From: Datisca glomerata
Taxonomy: Eukaryota; Streptophyta; Magnoliopsida; Cucurbitales; Datiscaceae
Length of the DNA: 64,000 nt
NCBI GenBank assembly: GCA_003255025.1
Contig: QANY01009435.1
Coordinates: 372,001 to 436,000 of the forward strand
Reading direction: 5' to 3'
A program made the translations under genes and the position numbers. The notes beneath the pieces were generated by a model that did no database searches, was not told the DNA's origin, and worked only from the letters and a program-made list of their open reading frames with translations. Positions 1 through 12,180 of this stretch are shown piece after piece; the stretch's first letter is position 1, and the number at the start of each line of letters is the position of its first letter.

Positions 1-44
1 CTACGTATTCTGTCGATTAATATAACAATATTAAATATTTTTCA

Positions 45-1293
45 GGGACAACAACACACATAGAGACTGATGAGTAGGATCATTTTAAATATTTTTTCAT
101 GGCTCTTGGACCTTGTGTTCGTGGATTAACCCTTTGTTCGTGGATTTTTCAGCTGTATACGGCCTTTCATTACTGTTGACGCAATCGCCTTAAAATTCAA
201 ATATAAATGGGTATTATTTGTTGCAACAGCAAAGGATGGGAACAACCAAGTATATCCCATTCCATTTGGAATTGCAGATTTAAAAAATAATGATTCATGG
301 GAATGGTTCTTCCGTAAACTTCACGATGTAATCGGTGATCCGGAAGATTTGGTGTTTATATCCGACAGGCCGAAATGCATACAAGTATACTAAATTTTGT
401 ATAGGTTGTCTTTCCCAGTGCGCATCATGGAGCTTGCATCTTTCATATGAGCCAAAATATCAAATCGATTTACAAAAATGAAGATGCGGTCGCATTTTTT
501 TAAGGCAGTAAATGTATACTGTCAATCAGAGTTTGATTGGCTGATGACTCATATTACAAATATATTTCTAGATATCTCCCAATACGTATATGTAGGGGGA
601 GTTGAGAGGTTGGAACGTTCCCATTTTGATGGAATGCGATACAATATAATGACTACAAACATCGCAGAAAGTTTGAATAGGGTATTGGAGGATGCTAGAA
701 AACTTCTCATTACATACCTTATAGAACATATCCGTGACATGTTACAATGGTGGTTCTATGAATGATGGATGACTGTCTGTCAAATGACCTCGCAGATGAT
801 AGATTGGGTTGAGACTAAGCATAATAAGAAGAATCTTGCATCACGTACACTATCATTGTTTCCTTCCGACATCCACGAGTTTCGTGTTGTAGGGGGGTGG
901 GCAAGCAGTGGTCAACTTGCATCTTAAGAGTTGTATGCGCAGAGAATTTGATCTTGATCAAATTCCATGCATGCATGCGTTGGCTGCTTGTTGGCTGCAT
1001 GTTGGCATGGTTATATTTCCACATATAGTATGTTTTCGAGGTTTAAAAAAATGAGGTTCTAATTGCTGCGTATGCGGAAACAATACATACTCTCGGGGAT
1101 CAGGCAGATCGGGTCATCCGCCAAGAGTTTCATGAAAGGTGGTATTACCACCTATAACGAGGCGGCAACGTGGCAGACCTAGGGCAGAGAGAATTCCATC
1201 TAGAGGTGAGGAAGTAGTGAAAAGGAAGTGTAAACGTTGTAAGAAAATTGGTCACAACCGACAAACTTGCAGAAATCCAATTCCTCTATCGTA
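45..1293 (+). pseudogene. MuDR-type transposase relic (catalytic core and zinc knuckle)
   Basis: Pieces in changing frames give a MULE transposase. VATAKDGNNQVYPIPFGI and SWEWFF are hallmarks of the family's core. The first catalytic Asp is probably in VDAIAL (GAC at 178-180), the second in FISDR (GAC at 364-366) and the Glu in AESLN (GAA at 667-669), so the DDE residues survive. The C-terminal zinc knuckle C-x2-C-x4-H-x4-C is intact (CKRCKKIGHNRQTC) and the reading ends at a stop at 1291-1293. Stops (for example TAA at 391) and frameshifts through 340-1100 break the gene. The N-terminal DNA-binding part lies left of the window. Transposases of this type cut and paste MULEs; this one is dead. 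Confidence 0.8.
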
Positions 1294-1388
1294 ATGAGAT
1301 GATCAAGCCACATAAATATTAATAATGACCTTGTAGACTTAAAATAAATATTAATATAGAAATATACTCGTATTTGTTATTTAATAAT

Positions 1389-1600
1389 GTCATAAAGTTT
1401 AATAATGCCCATGAAGTCATCGTGTAGTCTACACTAAGCCTACACGATGCCCGTGAAGTCATCATGTAGTTTACACTAAGTAGATGCTCGTGCAGTCATC
1501 GTGAGGCTACATAAAGCCCTCGTGTACACTAAATGATGACTACACGATGCCCGTGAAATTATTTTGTAGTCTACACGATCCTACACGATGCACGTGAAGT
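1389..1600. repeat. CGTGTAG short inverted-repeat array, block 1a
   Basis: Irregular tandem array of short dyads of the form TACACGATG ... CATCGTGTA (9-bp perfect arms around a spacer of about 10 nt reading ACTTCACGGG or variants). It lies between the transposase stop and the DUF1985 exon of MULE 1. The same dyad family recurs in MULE 2 at 37995-38110, 38395-38800 and 39660-40005. Confidence 0.75.
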
Positions 1601-1954
1601 CGTCCTTCTCTCCCACCATCTCCTATTCTTCTTTCTCTACCATATGTTCTCCTTTTTCATCATTCTCTCCTTTTTCATTTTTTTTCTTCCTTATCAATCT
1701 CTGTCTCCTCCCCGTCAGATCGAGGATATAATGAGTAATCATCTGGCCTCGATGTTACCAAATGATCCATCAAAATTTTGGTTTAGGAAATTGTAAAAGA
1801 AATGTTTGATTGCATGGACAAAATCCTTGGCACCTTGGCCGAAACCTGATTACCATACAAACTACCCACCAAGTGGATAGTTTCAAATACACATGCCTAT
1901 TTTAACAAAAGAGAGTACTTAAATATTCACTATATAAAATTAAATAAATTGTAC

Positions 1955-2190
1955 CTGGAATACAAATGGATATCCATTGAGTGAATACCCATGAACAACA
2001 TCGGGGATTTCTGTGTTTTTTTGTTTTTTTTCTTGATCTTTAAGATCACCAAAAACAACTTTTGTATTCTTCACAGCTAATAATGATTTCATTGCTTTGC
2101 AGAACGAGAGGTCTCCCACGAATATTGGTTGAGCGCTTCAAGGTCGTCAACCAAAACTAACCATCTCCTCTCAATTAAGGTACGTTTCTC
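1955..2190 (-). pseudogene. DUF1985/Ulp1-type captured gene, one exon relic
   Basis: Read on the minus strand this is one exon: RRWLVLVDDLEALNQYSW, then after a one-base frameshift near 2115 a stretch ending DVVHGYSLNGYPFVFQ at a GT donor (exon end 1955). It is homologous to the exon at about 61130-61370 (NRWVMLVDNLDDFNS ... YTYALGAFPYAFE). This is the C-terminal part of the DUF1985 domain that precedes Ulp1-like cysteine protease domains in plant transposon proteins. The upstream exon, present in MULE 2 at 38115-38390, is missing here. No protease domain is visible. Function in the element is unknown. Confidence 0.6.
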
Positions 2191-2204
2191 CTTCCACAAC
2201 ACGA

Positions 2205-2395
2205 CCCTCGTGTAGTGTACACTAGGCTTATACGACCCTCGTATAGTCCTCGTGTAGCCTACACGAGGCTTACACAACCCCTCGTGTAAGCTACACGAGG
2301 CTTACTCAACCCTCGTGTAGCTTACACGACTCTCGTGGAGGCTACACACGACTCTCGTGCAGGCTACACGAGGCTTACACGACCCTCATGTAACC
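2205..2395. repeat. CGTGTAG short inverted-repeat array, block 1b
   Basis: Second block of the CGTGTAG family in MULE 1, rich in TACACGAGG and CTCGTGTAG. It sits just upstream (minus-strand sense) of the DUF1985 exon, probably in an intron or leader. A (GA)n run follows at 2665-2687 in the leader-like stretch. Confidence 0.7.
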
Positions 2396-3124
2396 TAGAA
2401 AATAGACACTCACCAAGACCAGAACCTCAAAAATGCAGAAAAAATACTAAAAAACCCAGGAGAAAAAAACACTCAGAAACCTAGTAAAAAAATATTAGAA
2501 AGCCAAATAAACAACTTTATTGTTATGCAGACATCCATAAAAAATAAAAACACGGAAATCCAGAAAAATCATAAGAAACCTGAAAACTTACCTTGTTGTT
2601 TTTTCTTGTTGTGGGAGACGAACACTCTAGGATTTGCAGAGAGAGATATAGATGTTGCGGCTTCGAGAGAGAGAGAGAGAGAGAGAGTAACAATAATAGA
2701 GAAATGATGAAAATGCAAGTGAGGGAAACGAAGGGGTGGGATTTGGTGTAATGAAAAAATGTAATCATCATTTTTTTAGACGTCGTTTAGAATTCGTGAA
2801 TAAAGCTTTTTGGTATCTTCACAGGCCGATTTTGAATTGATGTTACGCCGGAGGCCAAGGTAAGTAAAAATTAGTGATATGGTACATTTCTACAGAACGG
2901 TTAGTTTAAGGGTCCAGTTTAACAAAAAAACTCTTACACAAATATTTGCTATAGGAATTTCTGGAAACACACATCTCTATTCATCCATCTGTGCATCTTT
3001 GATTTCTAATTTCCAAAAATCTACAAGGGAAAGAAAACTAGTTTAAGAAACTACTTTTATTAACAAATTTATTTTTAACTGAGAGAGAAAGAAAGAGGAG
3101 TTATAATTAGAGTGTCGAAAAGAC

Positions 3125-3913
3125 CATGGGATAATAATCCTCTTTTCTTTGGCTGCTGTTTGCTGCCAGTCATTCAAATGTGCTATCTTCACCCAGTCCT
3201 CTCCTGTTCCTTCTTCACATCTTTTTTCCAGTTGGGGGCAGTTCTCAATATTCAACGTCTGTAAACTGGTAAAGGCTCTGAATGCTGGTCGGAAAACTCC
3301 TCAACTTAGGGCAATCTTCTATTTCCAAAGTCTGAAGGGATGTAAAGTTTGCTATCCACTCTGGCAATGATCCCAAATTAAAAAGATTTTGTAGATGTAA
3401 ATGTTGAAGGTAGGTGAGGTGAGGTGTTGTAGGTGTCTGATAAAACTTCCAACTTTGGTGAGTCTAATATGGTCAAATGCGTGAAGAAAGCAAGATTTTG
3501 TAAACCGTCTGGAAAATCCACGAGCTCAGGGCATCCAGGAATTTCTGGAGGGCAATGAACGAACAAAAAATTGGAGTCAATGATTTCTAGCGAGTTAAGA
3601 AAGAAGTGGGTACCTTTTTGGAAGAAGATGAAATGGATCCTCCTGCTTTATATTCCAACATGTAAGACTCTGTTTGGAAATCTTCCAAGATGTCATCGAC
3701 GTCATAAGCAGCATCTTTAAGCTTTCGGAGCCAATCTTTTAAGGGTCTATCAGTGAGTTGCTTCTCCTCTGCATCTGCAAGCACAGACTGAATTGTTGAG
3801 AATATGCTACAAAGCTTTTGCATCTGTTTCTCCACACCCCAAAACAAACCCACTTCGTCTTTGATTAAGGAGCTAAGATTCTCCAGCACAATGTTGAGAA
3901 CAGCCTCAGTCAT
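3125..3913 (-). pseudogene. CC-NBS-LRR (NLR) resistance gene relic lacking the NB-ARC domain
   Basis: Starting at an ATG at 3913 the minus strand encodes a clean Rx-type N-terminal coiled coil of about 100 residues. It contains SVLADAEEKQLTDRPLKDWL and KLKDAAYDVDDILEDF, the signature of CNL disease-resistance proteins. A stop follows at 3587. Then, in other frames, come leucine-rich-repeat pieces (PPEIPGCPELVDFPDGLQNL at about 3490-3550) and the typical LRR C-terminus [18 protein letters not shown] (about 3180-3255). The NB-ARC domain and most LRRs, normally some 2 kb of coding DNA, are absent, so the two ends have been brought together by deletion. An NLR gives pathogen-triggered immunity; this copy could at most give a short CC-only protein. 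Confidence 0.85.
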
Positions 3914-5437
3914 TTGCTTTCTCTTTTAAGAATTTAAGGTTCAGGTTTCAGAAAAGAAGGTGAAAACTGAAAAGTAATTAAGAGAGAACTGGTGTTTGGT
4001 TTCAAGATTGTTAATGGGGAAAACCCCACGAAGACTTGAATTACAATAATGAGGGGTTCGCGGTTCAATTTGAATTTTATATATATATTATATTAAGTGA
4101 TACTTCTAAGTCAATTTTGTTTGTGGGGTGGGGGCCTTGGCCTTTAAGACACAGTATTCTCAAATTGAATTACAATACTGATCGATAGGGTATTCAAGGT
4201 TGAGTTTGATCAGTTTTTTTGATAAAAATCTAATAGAATCAAAATTTTAGTTTGACAATAAAATCAAATTGAATTGAACTATTGTTCATGTTAAAAAGAT
4301 CGAACCGAATCGTGAGATTTTATCGATTCTTCAGTTCAACATACATTATTGATTAAAAATTATTTTTAAATGATAATATTGAAAAAAAATAATATAAAAT
4401 TAAAATTTTTATTTCTATTCAATTTAATATAAAAATAATAATATAAATTTAATGTTTTAATTTAATTTAAAAATTATTAAAAATTTTATTCTCTAATTTT
4501 CTCCGACCAAAATATATAAAGAACTAATGGAATCCAATCACTAAGTACAAACCGTATATAGAATTGAATTATAATAGTTGATGGAGGAGACTCGTCAAAG
4601 TCATTGATGACTTTTTCAAGAAGTTGTTTTTGCTTTACTTTTTTCTCTGACATCATTTATTACATTTGCCTTGTAGTTGTATTACAGAGTCACCTCTTTC
4701 TTTATTTTTTTTTCTTTTTGTTAGAGTTTTAATATATTGCAATTTTTGTATCGAATAACTAGAAGCCATTTAATATATTGCGATTTTTAAATAGAATTTT
4801 TTTTTGGATAAACTTTCTAAAAAATTCATGTAAGAAGTTTAATTAAAAATAAATAATTTTTTTTCATAAATTTTACTCCAAATTAATTTACCACACTAAA
4901 CTATAACACTTTTTCTATTGGTATGTAAGTTTTCTCCACCAATCAAACAGTTTATGTTGAGAGCTTTCACATTAATGAGATTATTCTATTTTATTTTGTA
5001 TCCGTTGTTATTGGTGATGAATATTAATCTTGTGATTGATGTAAGATTCTAGTTTTATCTAGAGAAGAAATTTGGTACATCCCATTATTTATTATAGTGG
5101 AATAATTATTCAAAAAATTTCTCGAGATTTTTCCCTTCACTCTGAAGAGATGTTCCTATTTTTTTCATTTTCTCTATTAAATTGATTGTTATATTTGTTT
5201 AATAATTTACTTTGATATTGATAATTAGTTATCAACTACGTAATATCGAACTGTGGTGTAACGAGATTTTGAGTAAAAATCCCAACAACAAGGGATCATA
5301 TTTGTTTGTAAAACTTCAGTGTCAATTACGATCAAATTCTACATTAACTGGAGCAAATGCAAAAAAAAATAAAAAGGGGAATTTCAGCCACACAATTTTA
5401 TTAATCCAAGGGCAATAGCATGCAGTTCATCAAACGA
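3914..5437. other. AT-rich spacer, no gene seen
   Basis: Spacer between the NLR relic and the 3' end of PLR copy 1, with long A/T runs and no coding signal. A TTTATT at 5396-5401 is AATAAA on the minus strand, about 40 bp past the PLR stop, and could be its polyadenylation signal. Confidence 0.6.
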
Positions 5438-7560
5438 TTAAACGTAACGTTTCATGTATTGCTCAACAGAAGTATAGTTGATTTCAGGATATAGCTGAGA
5501 AGCTTCAAGTCCATCTTCTCCTATTTCAAAATTTGCAAGACAACCCTCATAGCATACGTGATAATAATGTGTCAATCCAACTTGTTCCGCATAATCTTGA
5601 CCTTCAAAGATAACCGAAATAATCGATGTAGGTATCAGTAAATAGAATAAACTATAATCATTGATAAATAATTTATTAACGAAAAAAAAGACTGTGCATG
5701 ATTTTACCTTTCATGATAGCAAGGAACTCAGATTCAGAGAGAGATGATTTGCTCAACTCTTTACCAATCAATTTCTCCCAAACATGAACAACTTCCCTCT
5801 GAGACAAAATGTTATTTGGTGGCCTTATATAAACAGTCTTGTTAAGAGTTCGAGGGTCATCAATGGTTTTGATAGCGTAGTTTGCTATGTCATCTTCATC
5901 AACGTAAATAGCTTTTTGGTTGCCATCTCCCAATAAGACGACGGAATCAGTAGAAGGAAGGATTTTACCAGGTTGACATAAACCTCCAAGAAAGTAACCA
6001 GCAAAGCAGTTTGCAGAGATATAAGTGTGAGGAATGTTGGCTTCTTCTATTGCTTTCCTCACCACCATTTTGTCATCAAATGTTATTCTTCCTGGTTCCA
6101 TTGCGTTCTTCATTCTTGCTGGATCTGTTCCGAACTCCGACGGCAAAAATCTCTGTCGTTCCATTTCTTTTTATAATTAATTACTTAAAATAATCTCTTA
6201 ATTATTCCAGATTATCATGGGACAATTAATATGGACTAGGCAAGCTAATATAGTTGGTAACATCTTTGCAAAATTATTATAGAAAAAGAAAAATATATTG
6301 GTTTTCTGAAATTAAAAGTTAAAATTATAATTAATTAATAAGGCTTAAGTGATGATAAAGAATAAAGATGGGGGGAGTTTAGTTTAATTGATGTGTTGAC
6401 TGGTGACAGCACAACTTGATTATTAAATTGGATTCGAAATCTCTATAATAAGATATTATTTTGTTTTATAGGCAGACATTAACAATCAATCAGGGTTTTG
6501 ACTAGTGGAATTTAGTGACAGAAATGAATAATTTGTACCTGCTCCGCTCCAAGGGCCTACCATCATTTCAACCCAAACACACATGTAGATGAATACTTGA
6601 AAACTAAAAATTCATACCACTTTTCTTTTCCACCCAATTTTGGGTCAATTGGCTTTTAGTTTGAGTCTGAGTAGACTGTAGACGGGACTAAAATTGATAA
6701 GTTATTAATTTGTAGGTGCGACTGATAAATAATTTCTAGGAATAGTTTTTCTTCCAATATAACTATACTTCAAAAATATCATAGATGCCTTTACTAATTT
6801 ATTTGTTCATTAATTACTTATTATTTATTAAATATTTAACTAAACAAACAACATTTCCACCAAGAAATTCCACATACCAAATAAAGCATATAACAATTAC
6901 TACATCAAATTTAATATATCTACTTTACATAATGTCATACTACAAACATGTGAAAAACTCACATTTTTTGTAACACACCATACCATTTAATTCCAAATAT
7001 CCTATATATAGTATATATGTCTGTCTATACCTGGAAATGCCATAGATCCTATATATATATATATATATNATATATATATATTTCTGGAAAGAAAAAAAAA
7101 AGAAAAGAAAAAAATTGTGATATGCTTTCGATACAAATTATATTTGCCAGATTTGGAAGGCAGGGATGGATCAGAAAGGCTAATAAAAAGAAGAGAGGGA
7201 GAGAGAGTAATTAAGTAAATTACTTACCTTAACATTGCCAGCCTCTTTGATAGCATCAACAAGCTTAAGTTGAAGAAGGATTTGATGACTACGGATATGA
7301 ACACCAGAGATAGCACAAATAACAACATCAACAAGTTTAACGGCATCAACAAGGCTCTGATAGTCATTGAAAGAACCATTCACTAAATGAGCTCCTTTCT
7401 CTTTGAATGACAATAGCATTTGCACTTTCTCTATATCAACTCCTATCTCTTCCCTTTTTAATACATATGTTTCATGTCCTAACTCTATACTTGCTCTCAC
7501 CAATCTCTTTCCCAAATACCCTGTTCCTCCTATTATCAATACTTTGCTCTTTCCCACCAT
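5438..7560 (-). CDS. Pinoresinol-lariciresinol reductase-like protein, copy 1
   Basis: NADPH-dependent reductase of the PLR / isoflavone reductase / PCBER family (atypical SDR), cytosolic. PLRs reduce pinoresinol to lariciresinol and then secoisolariciresinol in lignan synthesis. Three exons on the minus strand: 7560-7228, 6152-5708 and 5601-5438, all with GT..AG borders, giving 313 residues, the family length. The NADPH loop GGTGYLGKR lies at about residue 11. The catalytic Lys falls at about 139 in FDDKMVVRKAIEEANIP, as in PLRs. ANCFAGYFLGG and NILSQREVV are also family hallmarks. The ATG at 7560 is chosen because MVGKSKV is the family start and a TATA box lies 74 bp upstream. Intron 1 (about 1.1 kb) holds a TA microsatellite with an N. 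Compared with copy 2 (30813-33899) one intron is missing. PCBER-type activity cannot be excluded from sequence; the enzyme family is certain. Confidence 0.93.
7049..7081. repeat. (TA)n microsatellite with an ambiguous base
   Basis: Run of alternating T and A in intron 1 of PLR copy 1, with an N at 7069, which marks uncertain assembly of the repeat length. Confidence 0.95.
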
Positions 7561-7633
7561 TTTGATTCTGCTTGATCCTCTCTCTGATTCTTCTCTCTTT
7601 TTCATGTGGAGAGATGGGTCTCTCCTTGATGGG

Positions 7634-7642
7634 TTTTATATA
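7634..7642 (-). promoter_or_regulatory. TATA box of PLR copy 1
   Basis: TATATAAAA on the minus strand, 74 bp upstream of the ATG at 7560, with a CT/GA-rich leader between them. Position and sequence fit a plant core promoter and support the chosen start. Confidence 0.6.
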
Positions 7643-10600
7643 GATTATAATAAGTGTTTTTTTATTATTATTCTTTTTACATTAATGCTTTGTTTTTTCT
7701 TCAAAACTAAGGTGTATATATTTATTTTTTTCTCTCTTCACCTCTACTTCAAAACCAAGGTTCCTTAATTTGTATGTACTAATGCAAGAAAAGCTTATTC
7801 TATTTCTAGATTAATTTGAACTTGTGGGTATAATAATCTTACTAATAATAAAGTTTGTAAGTAATTAAAGTAGCTTAATTATTAACAAGTAATCGTTCAC
7901 CAACCAAACCATACATTAATATGGCAATTTTTCACTGACAGTAAAATATTTAATTTACTTTTGTTTTTTTTTATTTCTTCTGATGGAGCCTTTTAGTCTT
8001 GTTATCATTATTCTTTTGTTTACTTTTTCTTAAAGTTTTAGGTAGGGTTTGAAACCATTAATAAAGGTAACTTTGATCATCAACCTACTTCTTGAATAAA
8101 ATACAATATAAACCTTGGTGCATGATTTAAGTTTTCTTTTTTCTTTTTAAAGATATTGGGTAGATGGATAAGTGTGTTCACTTGTCTTTATTTAGTTTAT
8201 TTTCCATGAATCCTCTCTTTTGCAATAACTTATATTTTGCCATCCTATAGTTTTAATCACATTAAAAATTTTGATCTAATATTAACACTCATTTTATCAT
8301 AAAATGACTATTTACACTCTGGACAATCTCTTTAAATAATCTTATGTATTTTAAAACTAAAACAATCTTATCTGCACACTTCCGATCTTTAATATTATAA
8401 GCAACTACCTATTATTAAGTTGTCAGTTAACTTAAAATCGTAAGCTATTGAGTTTTAGTAAACTTATCAAGTTGAATTTATTTATTTTTTCAATTAATCC
8501 GTCGTTCATTTCTCCACGTATTCTCACATGAAAAATAGAATTCCCCATCCAATAATTAAGATGAGAATTATCTATTTTGACTAAAAAGAATCATTAAGAT
8601 CACATGTAATTAAAAAGCTGATGCATGTATGATATGATACAATGCCATCAAAGTCGTCATTATTTCTTCTTGAGAGTGATGACACCGTGGCCTAGTTTTC
8701 ATAAACTAAAAAGTGATCTGATATAGAGATTCAAAGTTAGGGGTGAATAATTCTTATTAATAAAAAATGATCGGTTTATCGATTTTTCATTAGTATATAG
8801 TTTAGCTTGATTCGATTGGATAAAATTAAAAGAATTGAAGGTTTTACTCAGTTGAGGGAATTGACAATTTTTTAATTAAATGAAACCAAAACTTAAGTTT
8901 TTTAATATTTTTTTATTTCTATTATATAATTTGGTACCGTATGGAAGTTTTGTGTTGAATTTCTTTCCATATTATATGTTTCCAAACGACATTCATGACA
9001 TGATGATAGCTGATTATAAAAAATTTAACAACATAAAATTAAATTTATAGCGACAGAAGAAACTACTTGGTGATCATAGAATTGTAAAATTTATATCAAT
9101 CACCAGCATTTTGGAACCATAAATCTATTCATTACAAATTTGCCTTACATGATTCAGGGTATGATTCCCAGTTTCCCACTAAGAATTGTAATTTAATTTA
9201 ATGAGGTTGGGAAGATATGTCATCTTAAGTAGAAAACCAAACGGGCCTTATGTAAGATTGAACTATATCGCAAGATTAATTTATGTAATCCTCTTTTAAT
9301 TTTCATATATATACAACTAATCATTGTCAATTTTTGGGACCCATAATTCAGCTGGCATTAATTGTTCATTCAAAAAGGAAAAAAAAGTAACAAGATAAAG
9401 AAATAATTCTGTTCACATGCAGAAATCGCTTAAATTAATACAACTCCCAATCCAAAAGCACAAATACAAATGGGGGTAATTAATTAGCATATAAGCATAG
9501 AAAATACAAAAATAGCAATCAGAATTGGATTTCACATTCTCATTATACACATATCTATATGTACATGCATATATAAACGACTTTTTCTTAAATCCAAATT
9601 GATTATATAAAAACATGAGTTTATTTGGTCGATTTATTAGTGAACCAGAAAAAATATTATCTAGACAAATAAATAGATTCTTTAAAATAGCAGCGGTTAA
9701 TTACTATTGTTATAAAACAAATAAGTATTTCATCTTTGTGACATTTTCTTAATAATAAACAGTTTAAAAGAACTGAGTCGACCGCTAGAACTATTGGTCT
9801 TAGAACTAAGAAAAAATCGGCTCTTTTATTTTTTGTTTGATAAAGGTTTTCCTACTTACTAATTATGAAAATCAGTAACAAAATATTTTATTATAATAAA
9901 AGAAAAATCTATTCTTCGTATTTTGAATTTGATTCATATAAACTAGATAACTGCTTGTTCATCAAAAATCAAATAATTTATTTATTAAGGTTTTGCTTAA
10001 TTGAATTTTGATTCAAAGGTATATATGTGCGAGTGTGTGTTACTAAACTTGTGTGTTGCAAGTTGAAATTTTATAATCTTAGAGGTCGTTTGGTTTGCGC
10101 CATCTAAAATGACCAATGCAATTTAATTGGTGACAATTTAATTGCTTGCAACTCAATCTCTAAAAAAATATGATTGTCATGTTTGGTTGTGCACGGTAAT
10201 CTATGAAATGGCGGGTGACAATTTAAGATTACTACGTTTGATTTGCTGTAAATTTGTATAGCCAACAAGAAGTTACTTAAATACCATTTTTCATTATATT
10301 ATGCAAAAAAATATTTTAACGTACAATTTTAACATTAATGTTTATTATGCTTGATTAATATTTAAATAAATTGATACTTCTATAATAAACTTTAATAAAA
10401 TTAATTTAATTAAGTTAATAAAATGAGAGAGACAATGAAAGAAAAGAAGTCACATTTACTTTATTTTATATGAGAGTACAAACGTATTTTTGTTTGATAT
10501 TAGAATTATAACTGCATTGTAAATTATTATTTCTCACATTTTATACCGCAATTCAACTGTCTCAAAAGATTGAATGCAAACTAGGATTGTATCCTAATTT

Positions 10601-10789
10601 CAAAAATACTCCAAGCATACAGAATAATTTAATTACAAGAGAATTACAATATAATTACAAAAATAAAGATAGTACAAACTATGCAAGGCCTGCTATAATC
10701 TAATCGTGAAAATTTTAATCATGTTATGCCTGGAATGTACCTATTTAATTCAAAGTTTCTATTGATAATTCCTGGTCCAGTTAGTATAA

Positions 10790-10860
10790 ATCATAAACTA
10801 GTTTGGTGCAATGATTAAGCATCACGAGATAATGAGTTCAAGTTGCTGGGGCATGTTTGG
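10790..10860 (+). repeat. Possible tRNA-derived SINE-like fragment
   Basis: TGGTGCAATGA at 10804 followed about 30 bp later by GAGTTCAAGTT at 10834 resembles the A and B boxes of an RNA polymerase III promoter. There is no foldable tRNA, clear tail or target duplication, so this is only a weak call. Confidence 0.25.
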
Positions 10861-11163
10861 AGTATTTTATGACAATATTTTTTTAAAGAGGTCTTTAAAT
10901 GAAATCTCCAAAATAATCTTATGTTAATTTTAGAAGCGAAAATTGTTTAGTGAGTAGAAGTAGAAAATAATTTTATGTTTGGAAGAATTGAAAATAAGTT
11001 TAGAAGAATCTTAAATACTTTTTAAAATTATTTAGAGAAAATTTTCAAGAAATAAAAAAAAAACCTTTTAACCAAAAAAATTTCTAGAAATCATTTCTCC
11101 AAACATTAAATGGAGTTTCTGAAAACATGATTGTTTTCAAAAGTGCTCTCAATTTTGTTTTTG

Positions 11164-11417
11164 AAATCATTTCTAGAAAAAATTGCATGTAATAATTATT
11201 AAAGTAATGATATTAAATAGATGAGTTTTGAAAGCCAATGTTAGAAATAATAGATTTTTTCAAATTATAGATAAATAACAGATTGTCGAGAAATGATTTC
11301 TAGAAAAAATTGCATGTAATAATTATTAAAGTAATGATATTAAATAGATGAGTTTTGAAAGCTAATTTAAGAAATAATAGACTTTTTTAAATTATAGGTA
11401 AATAACAAATTGTTAAT
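11164..11417. repeat. 127-bp tandem duplication
   Basis: Two adjacent near-identical units beginning AAATCATTTCTAG (11164) and AAATGATTTCTAG (11291), period 127 bp. Non-coding. Confidence 0.85.
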
Positions 11418-11427
11418 GTTCTTTTAT

Positions 11428-12180
11428 CAACTAGCTGTTGACAAATTTATAGTTGACGATTTTAACCTTCGATTTACAGATTTTATAATCAAATTTGATA
11501 AGGGTCATTTAATTAAATATTTCAAAATTTATTATCTTTGAATTTAAAAGTTATTTTTATTTTTAATTAAATTAGATGATCAATGATTGATTCTAGTTTT
11601 CTTTTTTAGGTAATTTTGATAATGAAATATTATAGTTTCAATGATTTATTCTAATTCTATTAAGGTAAATATCATATTTTTTAGTGTCACATCATCAACC
11701 AGCTATTAATGAATTTGTAGTTGATGATTTTAAACTTTGATTTACAAATTTCATAATCAGTTTTGGTGGGGTCTTTACATTTAATTTAGTATTCTAAAAT
11801 TTATTATCTTTCAATTCAAATGTTATTTTATATTTTCATTTTTAATTAAATAAATGATAATCAATTATTGATTTTAGTTTTATTTTTTAGCTAATTCTGA
11901 AAAGAAAATATTATAGTTTTAACAGTTGATTCTAATTTTGGTAAGTGACACATAATCAACCAGCTATTGATGAAATTGTAATTGACGATTTTAAACTTCG
12001 ATTTACAAGTTTCATAATCAAATTTGGTGAGCTCCTTACATTTAATTAAATATTCTAGAATTTATTGTCCTTCAATTCAAACGTTATTTTTTTAATTAAA
12101 TTAGATTATAGTCAATGATTGATTATAGTTTCATTTTTAGCTAATTTTGATAAGAAAATATTATAGTTTCAATGATAATC
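11428..12180. repeat. Three-copy tandem array, about 265-bp unit
   Basis: Units start with CAACTAGCTG (11428), CAACCAGCTA (11696) and CAACCAGCTA (11957), giving periods of 268 and 261 bp. Each contains a GTAGTTGATGATTTTAAAC-like stretch and a TATTATAGTTT-like end. The copies differ by many substitutions, so the array is old. Non-coding. Confidence 0.8.

Larger units (their letters stand above)
1..2938 (+). mobile_element. MULE 1: Mutator-like element, 3' part, decayed
   Basis: The window opens inside a Mutator-like element. It holds a transposase relic on the plus strand and a DUF1985/Ulp1-type relic on the minus strand, converging. The right end is placed near 2938 because the last 250 bp (about 2690-2938) match, in reverse complement, the left end of MULE 2 at 37415-37680. 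The match covers the T-run terminus, the splice-leader-like stretch and the GA/CT-rich leader, and stops at AAAAAAACTC near 2938. The left end lies outside the window. Capture of Ulp1-type protease genes by MULEs is known (KAONASHI elements of Arabidopsis); placing this family there is inference. Both reading frames are broken, so the copy cannot move by itself. Confidence 0.7.

Noticed and set aside
5212..5418. Short plus-strand ORF at the PLR copy 1 3' end
   Set aside because: Lies in the AT-rich 3' flank, antisense to the probable UTR, with no recognisable domain.
10790..10860. tRNA gene
   Set aside because: Only A/B-box-like motifs; the arms do not pair into a cloverleaf. Kept as a weak SINE-like call.
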